From an uncultured Prevotellaceae bacterium (GTDB lineage: Bacteria; Bacteroidota; Bacteroidia; Bacteroidales; Bacteroidaceae), in the NCBI GenBank assembly GCA_902790625.1, contig CADASP010000012.1, positions 1 through 64,000 of the forward strand: a stretch of DNA of 64,000 nucleotides, written 5' to 3'. A model generated the notes under the pieces. The model was not told where the DNA came from, did not search any database, and saw only the letters and a program-made list of their open reading frames with translations. How positions within the stretch are numbered: position 1 is the stretch's first letter; the number at the start of each line of letters is the position of its first letter. Shown here in pieces: positions 8,347 to 18,700 of the stretch. The position numbers and the translations under genes were made by a program.

Positions 8347-10431
8347 TTATTTTTCCACCAGGATGCGGGCGTCGACGGCGATGACGTTCTGCTCGTCGGC
8401 CAGCAGGGGGTTGATGTCCATCTCCTTGATTTCGGTGGCGAAGCGGAGCAGGGTGCTGAGGCGGACGATGATTTCGGCATACTTGCGCTCGTTGATGCCG
8501 CGCTGGCCGCGCGTGCCCTTCAGAATCTTGTAGCCACGCAAAGAATGAATCATGCTGAAGGCCTCCTCGTAGCTCAGTGGTGCCAAGCCCGAAGACACGT
8601 CGCGCAGCACCTCGACAAAGATGCCGCCGAGGCCGCAGAGGACGACGTGGCCGAAGCGCGGCTCATACTTCGCGCCAATGAACAACTCGGTGCCGCGTAT
8701 CATCTTCTGCACCATCACCGCCGTGGCGTCCTGTATCTGCATCATGCGGTCGAACTCGGCGCTGAGCACCTCCTTCGAGCGGATGTTCAGTGCCACGCCG
8801 CCCACGTCGCTCTTGTGCACAGGCCCCACGACCTTGGCCACCACGGGGTAGCCCACCTTGTCGGCAAAGGCGATGACTTCGTCTTTGTCGGCGCTGACAA
8901 ACTCGGGCACCGTGGGGATGCCGGCGGCGGAAAGCAGGTCGTGCACCTTGTCGGGACTGATGTAGCCACTTCCTTCTCCTGTTGCAGAGGCGTTGGGGGT
9001 GAGGCTGTCGATGATTCTTCTGATTTTGGGCACGTCGACACCGTTGATGACCACGTTCTGCTCGGCGGGGGCGGGTGTCTTCATAATCTGTGTGAGGGCG
9101 GTGGCCAGCGTCACCTCGTCGCTGAAGTTCACATGGCCTCGGTTCAGGAACTCCTGCACCTCGGGACCGGCGGTGCTCACGCTGGGCAGGATGGGGAAGA
9201 TGGGCTTGCGACACTCCTGAATCTTCTTGTGCAGCACGTCGTAGACCTCATAGATTTTCACCAGTCCGGGTGTGCCAAAGATGACCATGATGGCATCGAT
9301 GTCGGGCATCTGCTGCTCGCAGTAGTCGATGGCGATGCCCAGATGCTCGGCGGTTCCTGTAGCCAGGATGTCGATAGGGTTGGCGACGCTGCTGCCTGGC
9401 AGCAGCTTGGTCTTCAACTCGTCGGCGACGGCACTGTCGATGGGTGGCACGTTCATGCCGCCCTTCGACAGGGCATCGGTGAGCATCACGCCGGGGCCTC
9501 CGGCATGGGTGATGATGGCAAAGTTCTTGCCCTCGAAGCGTGGCAGCGTGAAGATGCAGCCCACCGTGGTGAGCTCCTCGCGCGAGAAGCAGCGCACGAT
9601 GCCCGCCTTGCGGAAGAGGGCCTCCACGGCTGAGTCGCTGCTGGCGATGGCACCGGTGTGGCTGCTGGCGGCACGGCTGCCGGCGGCGCTGCTGCCCGCC
9701 TTGATGGCGGCGATGCGGCAACCCTTGCGGATGAGCGAGGTGGCATGGAAGAGCAGCTTGTCGGGGTCGGCGATGTTCTCGATGTAGAGCAGTTTCACCA
9801 ATGAGTCGCGCTCGGCGTCGAAGTTCTCGTCCATATACTCCAGCACCGCCTCGATGCCTATCTGCTTGCCATTGCCCACGCTCCACACCGAGTTGAAGGG
9901 CAGACCCTTGGTGACGGCGCTCTCCAAGATGAAGACGGCGGTGGCACCGCTGCCACTGATGAAGTCGACACCCTTGGGGTTGAGCTGCGGGATGGGCTTT
10001 GTGAACACGCTGTGGTGATGGCGCGTGAGCAGTCCGATGCAGTTGGGGCCTATCAGGGCGCAGCCGTAGCGCTCGCAGCTGTCGAGTATCTGCTGCTCCA
10101 GCTCAGCGCCCGCGTGGGTCTCCTCGCTGAACCCGGCAGATATAATAATGAACGCGCGTACATTCTTTTCTTTAGCCAGAAACTCCACATACTGCGGACA
10201 GAACTTGGCGGCCACCACCAGGATGGCCAGGTCGGTGGGTGGCAGCTCCTTGGCATCGTGGAAGGCCTTGATGCCCTGCACCTCGTCTTCCTTGGGATTC
10301 ACCACGCGCAGCACGCCCTTATAGCCGCCACTCATCAGATTGCGCACCACGGCTCCGCCAGGCTTATGCACATTGTTAGAGCCGCCGATGACGACGATGC
10401 TCTCAGGTTCCAGTAATTGTCGGTTAATCAT
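8347..10431 (-). CDS. Acetate/acyl-CoA ligase (ADP-forming), fused alpha-beta subunits
   Basis: This enzyme converts acetyl-CoA (or another acyl-CoA), ADP and phosphate to the acid, CoA and ATP. All domains are in one 694-residue chain: CoA-binding (residues about 1-130, VIGGSNN, GPNCIGLL), two succinyl-CoA-ligase-like domains with the phosphohistidine in SSHTGAIA (H258) and VMLTDALSKGG, then an ATP-grasp domain (about 493-694, VVAKVVGPVHKSDVGG, RGTELFIGAKYEPRFGHVV). At 476-490 the linker SLTPNASATGEGSGY looks like a small in-frame palindromic-repeat insertion just before the ATP-grasp domain. A TACCTTTG box (10453-10460) with TTTG 19 bp upstream lies 22 bp before the ATG. It is divergent from the Kelch-AraC gene. 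Confidence 0.9.
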   Translation of the reverse strand: MINRQLLEPESIVVIGGSNNVHKPGGAVVRNLMSGGYKGVLRVVNPKEDEVQGIKAFHDAKELPPTDLAILVVAAKFCPQYVEFLAKEKNVRAFIIISAGFSEETHAGAELEQQILDSCERYGCALIGPNCIGLLTRHHHSVFTKPIPQLNPKGVDFISGSGATAVFILESAVTKGLPFNSVWSVGNGKQIGIEAVLEYMDENFDAERDSLVKLLYIENIADPDKLLFHATSLIRKGCRIAAIKAGSSAAGSRAASSHTGAIASSDSAVEALFRKAGIVRCFSREELTTVGCIFTLPRFEGKNFAIITHAGGPGVMLTDALSKGGMNVPPIDSAVADELKTKLLPGSSVANPIDILATGTAEHLGIAIDYCEQQMPDIDAIMVIFGTPGLVKIYEVYDVLHKKIQECRKPIFPILPSVSTAGPEVQEFLNRGHVNFSDEVTLATALTQIMKTPAPAEQNVVINGVDVPKIRRIIDSLTPNASATGEGSGYISPDKVHDLLSAAGIPTVPEFVSADKDEVIAFADKVGYPVVAKVVGPVHKSDVGGVALNIRSKEVLSAEFDRMMQIQDATAVMVQKMIRGTELFIGAKYEPRFGHVVLCGLGGIFVEVLRDVSSGLAPLSYEEAFSMIHSLRGYKILKGTRGQRGINERKYAEIIVRLSTLLRFATEIKEMDINPLLADEQNVIAVDARILVEK

Positions 10432-10452
10432 TGCTTTCAGTTTTTAGCTTTG

Positions 10453-10460
10453 CAAAGGTA
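10453..10460 (-). promoter_or_regulatory. -7 promoter box of the acyl-CoA ligase gene
   Basis: Minus-strand TACCTTTG; the matching TTTG lies at 10480-10483, 19 bp upstream. It overlaps a short spacer shared with the divergent promoter at 10501-10531, so the two genes may be co-regulated. Confidence 0.65.
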
Positions 10461-10500
10461 AGCAATAATTTGCTAAGCGCAAAGGAAACGCTGTTTTTTC

Positions 10501-10531
10501 TTTGTGCTTATAAAAATATTGCCTACCTTTG
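10501..10531 (+). promoter_or_regulatory. Promoter of the Kelch-AraC regulator
   Basis: TTTG (10501-10504) and TACCTTTG (10524-10531) are 19 bp apart. This placement rules out a TTG start at 10529 and supports the ATG at 10553, giving a short leader. Confidence 0.65.
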
Positions 10532-10552
10532 TACCCGAAAACCCAACACTTC

Positions 10553-12196
10553 ATGTTACACCGAGTGACACAAATCCTGCTGCGAGGCCTGCTGGCGGTC
10601 GTCATCTTGCTGCCGCTGCATCTGTTGGCCGTTCCTCTTGAGATTGACCACCTGCCCAGTCTGCACACCCCGCGTGCCGGACATCTCACCTTTGCCTTTG
10701 GCGACGAGCTGATGGTGGTGGGAGGCCATACCAGCGGCTTTGTGCCCACGGCCACTGCCGAGTTCTTCCGCGACGGACAGTGGCAGGAAGTGAAGACCAT
10801 CTACGACCACGACCACGCCTTTGCCGTGCAGATGTCGTCGGGCAGGGTGCTCATAGCAGGTGGCCATCTGCAGCCGTTAGGCATTGGCCAGTCTTTTACA
10901 GTAGAGCTTTTCAACCCCTCCACCCACACTTTTGAGGGCTATGGCTGTCTTGACCGCAAGCGTTGCTTTGCCACAGGGATAGAGATGGACAGCGGGCGTG
11001 TTGTCATTACTGGCAATTGGTATGCCGACGACGGCGTAGAGAGCTTCGACGGTGGTCGTCAGTTCATGCCGGTGAAGGAGGCGTCTGTCAACCGGGCGCT
11101 TCCCTACATATTGCGCACCAGTCAAACCGATGCCATCATCTTCAGCAGCGTTGACGAGCATGGCCAGCCTGTCGACACCATTGTCGTTGACAGACTGCAT
11201 GGCCAACCCTACACGGAACCTCTTTTGCAGGTGTGGCGTCCTATAAAACCTTTAGAGACTCACCGCAGCACTGACTATTTCATTGGCAACGAGGCGGCGG
11301 GCGACTATTCCTATCTTGTGGCGGCCACCGACACGGCAGGTAGGGTGGGCGTCGTTCGTGTGAGCAACGGCGTGTTCTCGTTGTTGCCTACCACTGAACC
11401 CATTCCCATCGTGGCAAACCAGCTTTCCATCAGTTATTCCTCCACCTTCGTTGCCGACCGCGCTGCTGGGCGCGCCTATCTCGTTGGCCGCACTCCCGAT
11501 GGATGCCATTGCGTGGCCTGCGTGGAATATGCCAAGAATCCTGCCCCTGTGACGTTCTACTGCTCGGAGCCGATGCCCGACGTGGGCGCTTCTTCCCCCG
11601 TGCTCACCCGGCAGGGCGACTTGGCGCTGTTGGGGGGCATAACAGATAGTAATTTCAACCCTACAGCTACCGCCGTCATCCTGCACGTGGCTTCGAGCAA
11701 AGCCGATTCGGCAACAACCGACGAGGCAAGCGCTGGTGTGTGGATGTGGCTGTTCCTCATAGCTGCCGTGGCAGCGATAGGAATGGTATTGCTGATGAAC
11801 CGCCCCAAGCAACCATCCCAGCCGAGTGACCTCCAGCCCCTACCGAAAGGGAGTGGCGATGTCTCGCCCTTGCTGGCGCGCCTCTGCCAGCTAATGGAAG
11901 AGGAGAAAATCTACCGCAACAGCGAGTTGAAGCTTCAGGATGTGGCCGACCGCTTAGGCTCCAACCGCACATACATTGCCGACTGCATCAAGGTGGAGCG
12001 TGGCTTGTCGTTCCCCATGTTTGTTAACACCTACCGTGTGGAGCATGCCAAGCAGTTGCTCAGCAGCCATCCGGAAATGAAAAGCTCGGCGGTGGGGACT
12101 GAGTCGGGCTTCTCGTCGGAAGCCTCATTCTATCGCCAGTTCAAGGCCGTCACGGGCATGACGCCAAAGGAATGGTTGGCCCAGCAGCAAGGATGA
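10553..12196 (+). CDS. Membrane-spanning Kelch-type sensor with AraC DNA-binding domain
   Basis: A 547-residue one-component regulator. The N-terminus has a signal-anchor-like helix (ILLRGLLAVVILLPLHLLA), then a beta-propeller with Kelch-like blades (AGHLTFAFGDELMVVGG, GRVLIAGGH, GRVVITGNWY) expected in the periplasm. One transmembrane helix follows (about 395-415, WLFLIAAVAAIGMVLLM), then a cytoplasmic AraC/XylS pair of helix-turn-helices (about 440-545, KLQDVADRLGSNRTYIADCI and a second ending FYRQFKAVTGMTPKEW). No histidine kinase or receiver domain is present, so sensing and DNA binding are in one chain. Between the membrane helix and the HTH is SDLQPLPKGSGDVSP, which looks derived from a palindromic repeat. 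It may control the downstream surface-protein operon, the divergent ligase or distant genes. Confidence 0.85.
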   Translation: MLHRVTQILLRGLLAVVILLPLHLLAVPLEIDHLPSLHTPRAGHLTFAFGDELMVVGGHTSGFVPTATAEFFRDGQWQEVKTIYDHDHAFAVQMSSGRVLIAGGHLQPLGIGQSFTVELFNPSTHTFEGYGCLDRKRCFATGIEMDSGRVVITGNWYADDGVESFDGGRQFMPVKEASVNRALPYILRTSQTDAIIFSSVDEHGQPVDTIVVDRLHGQPYTEPLLQVWRPIKPLETHRSTDYFIGNEAAGDYSYLVAATDTAGRVGVVRVSNGVFSLLPTTEPIPIVANQLSISYSSTFVADRAAGRAYLVGRTPDGCHCVACVEYAKNPAPVTFYCSEPMPDVGASSPVLTRQGDLALLGGITDSNFNPTATAVILHVASSKADSATTDEASAGVWMWLFLIAAVAAIGMVLLMNRPKQPSQPSDLQPLPKGSGDVSPLLARLCQLMEEEKIYRNSELKLQDVADRLGSNRTYIADCIKVERGLSFPMFVNTYRVEHAKQLLSSHPEMKSSAVGTESGFSSEASFYRQFKAVTGMTPKEWLAQQQG

Positions 12197-12230
12197 TTTA
12201 AGAAACCGCCGAATTGCGTTATTTTGTAGC

Positions 12231-12273
12231 GTCGCAAAATTTCAAAAACTAACGACTTTTGAAATTTTGCGGC
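12231..12273 (+). terminator. Stem-loop after the Kelch-AraC gene
   Basis: GTCGCAAAATTTCAAAA (12231-12247) pairs with TTTTGAAATTTTGCGGC (12257-12273), a 17-bp stem with one G-T pair. It lies 35 bp after the stop codon. The flanking GCGCTCCAAATTTTC recurs near 52124, so the structure belongs to a dispersed family. Confidence 0.45.
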
Positions 12274-12388
12274 GCTCCAAATTTTCATTTACAGCCCGTC
12301 GCCGCTTCCTACCTGCACTTTCGACTCTCAAAATCACAATTGAGAGTGGATTTTGTGATAATGCAAGTCCTTTTGTCGTCGCTTTTGT

Positions 12389-12396
12389 TATCTTTG
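12389..12396 (+). promoter_or_regulatory. -7 promoter box of the surface-protein operon
   Basis: TATCTTTG lies about 50 bp before the LRR-protein ATG. The -33 element is weak. The spacer between 12197 and 12388 otherwise holds the stem-loop above and a second 8-bp inverted repeat (ACTCTCAA 12324-12331 with TTGAGAGT 12340-12347). Confidence 0.45.
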
Positions 12397-12444
12397 TAGC
12401 GTTAATTTGCCTCGAATAATAATCAACAATAAAACAAAACGACG

Positions 12445-15400
12445 ATGATGAAACGACTACTTACCGTCCTCGGCGCCGCTCTCGCGGCATGGGGCGCGAC
12501 GCTGGCCCAAGGAGGGCTGAGCGTCACGGTGAACGTGGAGATGCCCGGCACGCTGTTCCAGCTGTTGCACGAGCAGTTGGACGGCAACACCGACTTTGAA
12601 GACGAGCTGCTCGCCGTCGGACACCTCACCCTTTCGGGAACCCTGAACAACGACGACAGGCAGGTGCTGGCCAACCGCCTCCTCAACCTGCTCACCGCCG
12701 ACGTGAGCGGACTCACCAAGGAAAGCATCCCCTACACACAGTTCCACTTAAAGCGGTTGCGCAGTGTGAAGTTCCCCGCCGACTGGGAGCAGCTTTCCTC
12801 TTCGTGCTTGGAGTACTGCGACAGCCTGACGGATGTCACCCTGCCAACAAAGCTGAAGGAACTGCCCTACTGCTGCTTTGAGGAATGTAAGTCGCTGCAG
12901 CATATCGTGATTCCCGATTCGGTGACCACTATTAGCATGAGGGCATTCCTTGATTGCTCAAGTCTCACTACGGTGGTCGTGCCAGAGGGGGTGACAATCT
13001 TTAACAGCGACTGTTTCCGCAATTGCGAGAGCCTCAGTCAGATTAATATCCCCTCCACATTGGAGACGATTGGTGGGAGCACCTTTATGAATACAGCCCT
13101 CACCAGCATCACCCTTCCCGCATCGATGAAGAAGATTGACAGCCATGCCTTCCGCGACTGCAAACATCTGCAGCGCATCACGTTCCCCGACGGTCTCACG
13201 GGTGAGAACGACCTGGGCAGCTACGTGCTCTACAACTGTCCAGCGCTCACTACCGTCACCCTGCCGTCGGGGCTGAAAGTCCTTCCCGACTACACCTTCG
13301 GCATGGATAGGCTGATGACCAGCTTCAACTTGCCGCCAACGGTGGAGCGTATAGGCCATCAAGCCTTCTACCAATGCAAGGGCCTGAAGCAGTTCACCAT
13401 CCCCACCGGCGTCAAGCAGCTTGGCGACGAGGTGTTCCGCGAGAGCGGCTTGCAGTCGTTCTCGTGGCCGGGCGACAAGTTTTCCATCATCCCCAACGGC
13501 ACGTTCCGTGGCTGCGAAAGCCTGAAGAGCATCACCCTCCCAGCCACGGTCGATTCCATCGGGAGTTTTACTTTCTATGGTTGCAAGAGCCTCACCACCC
13601 TCACACTGCCCGAAGGGCTGCGCGTGGTGGCCAACGACCTCTGCGAGTATTGCTCCAGTCTGACGCAGGTGCACATTCCGCAGAGCGTCTACTACATCGG
13701 CAGCTGTGCCTTCGACAGCTGTCCCCTCACACAGGTCGACATCCCCGACGGCGTGACCTACATTGGCAGCGAGGCCTTCGAGGGCTGTCCGCTCACCGAG
13801 GTGAACCTACCCTCGAAGATTGTGGAGATAGGCCACTCTGCCTTCAACAGCGACACATACAGCCGCGTCGTGGTGCCCGAAGGCTGCCTGCGCATTTATC
13901 AGAGCGCTTTCCAAAACAAAAACCTGCAGTACATCGACCTGCCTTCCACCGTCAACGCCGTGCAGGCGCCATTGCACAACGACGCCAAGCCCGACAGCAT
14001 CGTCATACGCGCCGCCATGCCGCCCGAATACGGCATCTACAGCCAGTGGTACACCATGCCACCCATCTTCTTCGGCACCAACGCCACCGCCGACATCTAT
14101 GTGCCACAAAGCTCCTTGGCCACCTATCAGGCGGCGTGGGGCAGCTTCGCACCCAACATCAAGCCCCTCACGGGCTATGATCCTGAGACCATCTATGTCT
14201 TCAATTATCTGACCATCGACAACCAGTCGGGCTATCAGCAACAAAAGCACGACATGATGCTGATGCGCAGCGACGGCGACTTCCCCACTGCGGGCGGCCT
14301 CACCGTCGAGGAGGGCACGAACCTGCATATTGGCAACTTCCAGTTAGACTTCGACTATGAGGTGGAACATTGGTGGAACGACCGCCGCAACCACAACATC
14401 GCCTCCGTCATCAACCACGGCACGATGCAGGCCGACCAGATGACGTACATGCTGAACTTCGGCGGCGAGAAACTCTCGGCCATATTCACACCGCCCTTCG
14501 ATGTGCGCGTGAGCGACATCACGAAGCGCTACGACAATCAGCCCGTCTTGGTGCGCCGCTACGACGGAGCCGCCCGTGCACGCGGCGACTTCGACCACAC
14601 TTGGGTTGACTTACAGCCCAGCGAGGTACTGCGCGCTGGCGAGGGCTACGCCATTTATACTGGCTACTCGCCCGTGAAGGACGGCAATGGTCGCTGGATC
14701 ATCAGCGACCGGGCACCGCTGACGCTGAAGCCCCTTGCCGGCGGCAAGAACTACGTCTTTGAGGCCGGTAATATCACCGTGCCCCTGAAACCATACGTGG
14801 GTGAATTCGCCCACAACAGCGGGTGGAACCTCGTGGGCATCCCCTACAGCAGTTATTTCGACCTGCGCGGCATCGACTACGACGGTCCCGTGTTGCTCAC
14901 CTACGGCTCGCGCTGGACCAACCAGATGTTCCGTGCTATCAGCCCCCTCGACGATGAGTATGTCTTCATCCCCTTGAGCGCCATCTTCGTGCAGGCTCCC
15001 GAGGGCATGAGCAGCCTCACCTTCCTGCAGGAGCGCCGTCAGCATAACAGCACCTTCGTCAAGGGCGAAGAGGCCAACAGCAGCCGTGCCCTGCGCCGCG
15101 CCGACCAGCGCCGTCAGCGGGTAGTGTATGACGCAACACTGTTGCGTCACAACGAACCGGGAGGCGAGGAGCTGGCCACCACCCGCTTTGTCATCAACCC
15201 TGATGCCACCCTGCGCTACGACATCGGGCGCGACGCTCCCTGCGTGGCTCCCGACAGTGTGCCCGCCCTGCTCTACACACAGGCAGGCGGCGTTGCCTAC
15301 GCCATCAACGAGCGCCCGCTCGGCGACGGCATCATTCGCCTGGGCCTCCAGCTGAATGAAGCCGGCACCTACACCCTCTCGCTTCGTGTTCGTGGCGAGG

Positions 15401-15696
15401 CGTTCCCCGCCTCGCAGCCCGTCTGGCTCATCGACAACGAGGAGCACACCCGCACGCTGCTCAATCCTTCCACCTCGGGCGAGACGAATGAGGGCTTTAC
15501 CTTCACCGCTGCTGCCGGCATCTATGCCGACCGCTTCGTCATCGCCCTGGGCAACGCCGACCCCACCGCCATCACCGATGTGGAGGCAGCCACGCCCATG
15601 CGCCCCGAAAGTTTGTTCAACTTGGGCGGCCAGCGCATCAGTCAGCCACGCCGCGGTCTGAACATCGAGAACGGCAGAATCGTATTCCGCAAGTAA
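12445..15696 (+). CDS. BspA-like leucine-rich-repeat surface protein
   Basis: A 1,083-residue exported protein. The signal peptide (LLTVLGAALAAWGATLAQ) is followed by about 15 TpLRR/LRR_5 repeats (about residues 100-510) of the form CxSLTxVxLPxxLKxIxxxAF, for example DCSSLTTVVVPEGV and NCESLSQINIPSTL. This family includes BspA of Tannerella and binds host or bacterial ligands. The second half is beta-rich and contains the short motif GWNLVGIPY, also echoed in the next gene. The C-terminus (NLGGQRISQPRRG, then NGRIVFRK) resembles the short glycine-rich tail seen on many Prevotella secreted proteins, possibly a type IX secretion signal. It is 31 bp upstream of the giant surface protein and probably co-transcribed with it. 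Confidence 0.85.
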   Translation: MMKRLLTVLGAALAAWGATLAQGGLSVTVNVEMPGTLFQLLHEQLDGNTDFEDELLAVGHLTLSGTLNNDDRQVLANRLLNLLTADVSGLTKESIPYTQFHLKRLRSVKFPADWEQLSSSCLEYCDSLTDVTLPTKLKELPYCCFEECKSLQHIVIPDSVTTISMRAFLDCSSLTTVVVPEGVTIFNSDCFRNCESLSQINIPSTLETIGGSTFMNTALTSITLPASMKKIDSHAFRDCKHLQRITFPDGLTGENDLGSYVLYNCPALTTVTLPSGLKVLPDYTFGMDRLMTSFNLPPTVERIGHQAFYQCKGLKQFTIPTGVKQLGDEVFRESGLQSFSWPGDKFSIIPNGTFRGCESLKSITLPATVDSIGSFTFYGCKSLTTLTLPEGLRVVANDLCEYCSSLTQVHIPQSVYYIGSCAFDSCPLTQVDIPDGVTYIGSEAFEGCPLTEVNLPSKIVEIGHSAFNSDTYSRVVVPEGCLRIYQSAFQNKNLQYIDLPSTVNAVQAPLHNDAKPDSIVIRAAMPPEYGIYSQWYTMPPIFFGTNATADIYVPQSSLATYQAAWGSFAPNIKPLTGYDPETIYVFNYLTIDNQSGYQQQKHDMMLMRSDGDFPTAGGLTVEEGTNLHIGNFQLDFDYEVEHWWNDRRNHNIASVINHGTMQADQMTYMLNFGGEKLSAIFTPPFDVRVSDITKRYDNQPVLVRRYDGAARARGDFDHTWVDLQPSEVLRAGEGYAIYTGYSPVKDGNGRWIISDRAPLTLKPLAGGKNYVFEAGNITVPLKPYVGEFAHNSGWNLVGIPYSSYFDLRGIDYDGPVLLTYGSRWTNQMFRAISPLDDEYVFIPLSAIFVQAPEGMSSLTFLQERRQHNSTFVKGEEANSSRALRRADQRRQRVVYDATLLRHNEPGGEELATTRFVINPDATLRYDIGRDAPCVAPDSVPALLYTQAGGVAYAINERPLGDGIIRLGLQLNEAGTYTLSLRVRGEAFPASQPVWLIDNEEHTRTLLNPSTSGETNEGFTFTAAAGIYADRFVIALGNADPTAITDVEAATPMRPESLFNLGGQRISQPRRGLNIENGRIVFRK

Positions 15697-15727
15697 AGCC
15701 ATTTACACATTATTATATATAAGAGCT

Positions 15728-18700
15728 ATGAAGAGATACATTTATATATTTGTCATGCTGGTTGCGGCCCTCACAGCAAAGGCCGCCGATGCCACTCCCT
15801 TCCACCGTCTCACCATGAAGATTGTGCCCGATGGCATCGCCACTATGACCGCACGCATCGAGGGCTACTACTACGATGTCGAGGAACAGCGGCAAAGGGT
15901 TGATATCTATGTCAACAACGATACCGTCGACATCAACTACCAAGTACCCACAGGTGCAGCCATCAACGCCTACTGCTACCTTCGCAACAACGGTCTGGGC
16001 GACTGGAAACTCATGCGCCTCGTGGCCAACGGCCAAGTGGTGAAGGAGCTGAACGGCAACTACAGCTTCGACTACACCATGCCCGACGAGGATTTAGACC
16101 TCGTGGTGGAGTACGACTTCAACCCCAACACGCCCGGCGAGCCAAGCCCCAACAGCTGGAACCCGGAGACTGGCGACCTCATCATCGACCTCTACAGCGC
16201 CGGATGGCCCGCCAACTTCAACCGCAATGAGGACTATCTCAAGGTGAAGCGCTACATATTGGGCGGACGCCTGAACAACAGCATGTACAACCTCGTCTAC
16301 GGCCTGAGCAATATGACGAACTTAACCTTCTTCGACTTCAGCCGCACCGACATGGAGACGCTCGGCGACAGTTGGTATAATTTCAAGGATCTGCCATTGA
16401 CCGAGGTGGTGATGCCGTCGACGATAAAGCAAATCAATGCCAACTGTTTCAGCGGCACCAAGCTGCAGGTGCTCAGCATCTTTGCCCTCATGCCGCCCAA
16501 GCTGGCCCATGCCACCCACTACGACAGCGCCATCAGGCAGACTATCGACGACGGGCAGAACGCCTTCCCCGACTCGAAGGACATGGTGGTGCGCGTGCCC
16601 GCCGAGGCGTTACCATTCTATCAGGATGATGCCGACTGGAGTCAGTTTGCCTTGATCCCCATGGATGGTAACTTCGCCAACCTCAGCGTGAAGCTGATGC
16701 CTACGCCCGATGCCGCCACCATCGCCCAGTATAAGGACATGAACCTGGAACTGACCAACGTGCGCACCGGTCAGGTGCGCCGTCTGCTCATCGGCAGCCG
16801 CAATGAATACGTGTTCCGCTATTTGCCTGTGAACACCGTCTACAACCTGGTGCTGCGCTCTGAAGGTGGCGCCGAGGTGGCCAGAATCGACAATGTCAGC
16901 GTGGGCGAGGAGGACTTGAGCACCGTCTTTGCCAGCTTGAAAGCCCCGCACACCCTGAGGCTCACCGTGAAAGCTGGTAGCACGACCGCCGCCCCCGACA
17001 GCTACACCGCCACCTGGTTTGGCACCGACGGCAGCTACCTGCAGCGCGGCAATGAACTGGCGCGCCGCTTCGAGGGCGAGACAGTGAAATGCCTCGTCAG
17101 CCTGAACCGCGAGCTGGCCATGACCTACACCCAGTCCGACACGCTCACCATCGCCGTGGGCGCTGTTTCAGATGCCGTCACCCTGACGCTACAGCCACTG
17201 CCCCGCACCACGGCCACCATCACCGTCCGCGATGAGGACAGCGGCGAGGGCATTGCCGATGCCACTGTCACTGTCACCCACCTGCTGGTCACCGGCGAGA
17301 CTGGCTCCTTCCTAACGCTGACCACCAACGCCCAGGGCGTGGCCACCGGTAGCGTGGTGAAGGGCATGGCCAATGTTACCGTCGGCCACGACATCTATGG
17401 CTCCAAGACTTTCAACGTCAATTTCAACGATTCCATCGCGTTTAACGTGCCCTTTCGCCAAGCCGGAGGCACCGTCGTCAACATCAGCTACACCTACAAG
17501 CCCGCCGTGGCAGAGGGGCAGCAGGCCACGGTGGAGAACACCTATCCCGAGGAAAAGAACATGAAGTATCGCTTCCAGTATCGTGATAGTGAGTACAGTT
17601 GGCATTACATCACCGACTACCGCGACCAGAACCCGCGCTTCACGTTCTTCGAGAACCTGCCCGTTGGCACGCAGCTGTATGTCTATGCCGATCATACCGC
17701 TGGCAAGGTGGATCAGCAGAGCCGTCAGGTGACCATCGACGAGAGCGGCCAGGCCAGCGTGCGCTTTGATGTGGTGGAGCGTGGAGCCATCCAGTGCAGT
17801 TTCCGCAGCACTGATGCCACCGATGTGGGCGTGCTCCTCTTCAACAGCTCCAGCGGTCAGTTGGTGCACCGTCAGCTGTTTGGCAGCAAATACCGTGTGT
17901 GCACACTCAAGGACCTGCCTTCCAATACCTATCAAGTGGTGATGATGTCGCAGATGAACCAGCTGCCCAACATCACCCACCGCGACCAGTTGGCCGGCCT
18001 CATTGAAAGCCAGGATTACCTAAGCCAGACGGTGCATGTGGACAACGGAAAGATAGCCTTGGTGCACCACGATCTCATCCCGCGCCCGGTGGCTCAGCTC
18101 AACAGCAACCTCGCCGAGAGTCGCGCCTATGTGGGCAGTGCGCAGGTGAGCGTGGGCGACTTCGTCACCATCTCGGCCTCGGCCAAGTTCAGAGATGATT
18201 TAGGTGCTACGCCCGAGAACCTGAAGCTGACGGCGCAGCTGCCCGACGGTTGCCAGTTGGTTGACAACAGCGTGATGAAAGGTCAGACCACTACCACCTA
18301 TCAGTATCAGTCGAGGCAGCGCACGCTCACCGTCGACTGGCCCGACATGGGTGGCGACGACTCCCGCATCCGCTTCTGCGTCATCCCCACCACGACTGGC
18401 ACCATGCAGCCCTACGTGGCGGTGACCTACACACTGAATGGCGAGGAGCACAGCGACCAGCTGCAGGCCAGCGCTTTCAGCGTCACCGCCGCCACGCTCT
18501 TCGTGCCCGAGGTGACCACCACGCCCACCATCCTGGCACAGGGCAAGGCAGCTCCCAGCTCGCCCGTCGTGGTGATGGCTGCGGGCCGCGAGGTGGCACA
18601 GACCACCGCCAATGCTCGTGGACAATGGCAGACAAGCTTCATGCTCCCCGACACCACCGCCCTCTCGCGCCACACCATCACCGCACAGATTACCAAGGAG

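Noticed and set aside
10529..10552. TTG start for the Kelch-AraC gene
   Set aside because: It overlaps the -7 promoter box, so it cannot be in the message.
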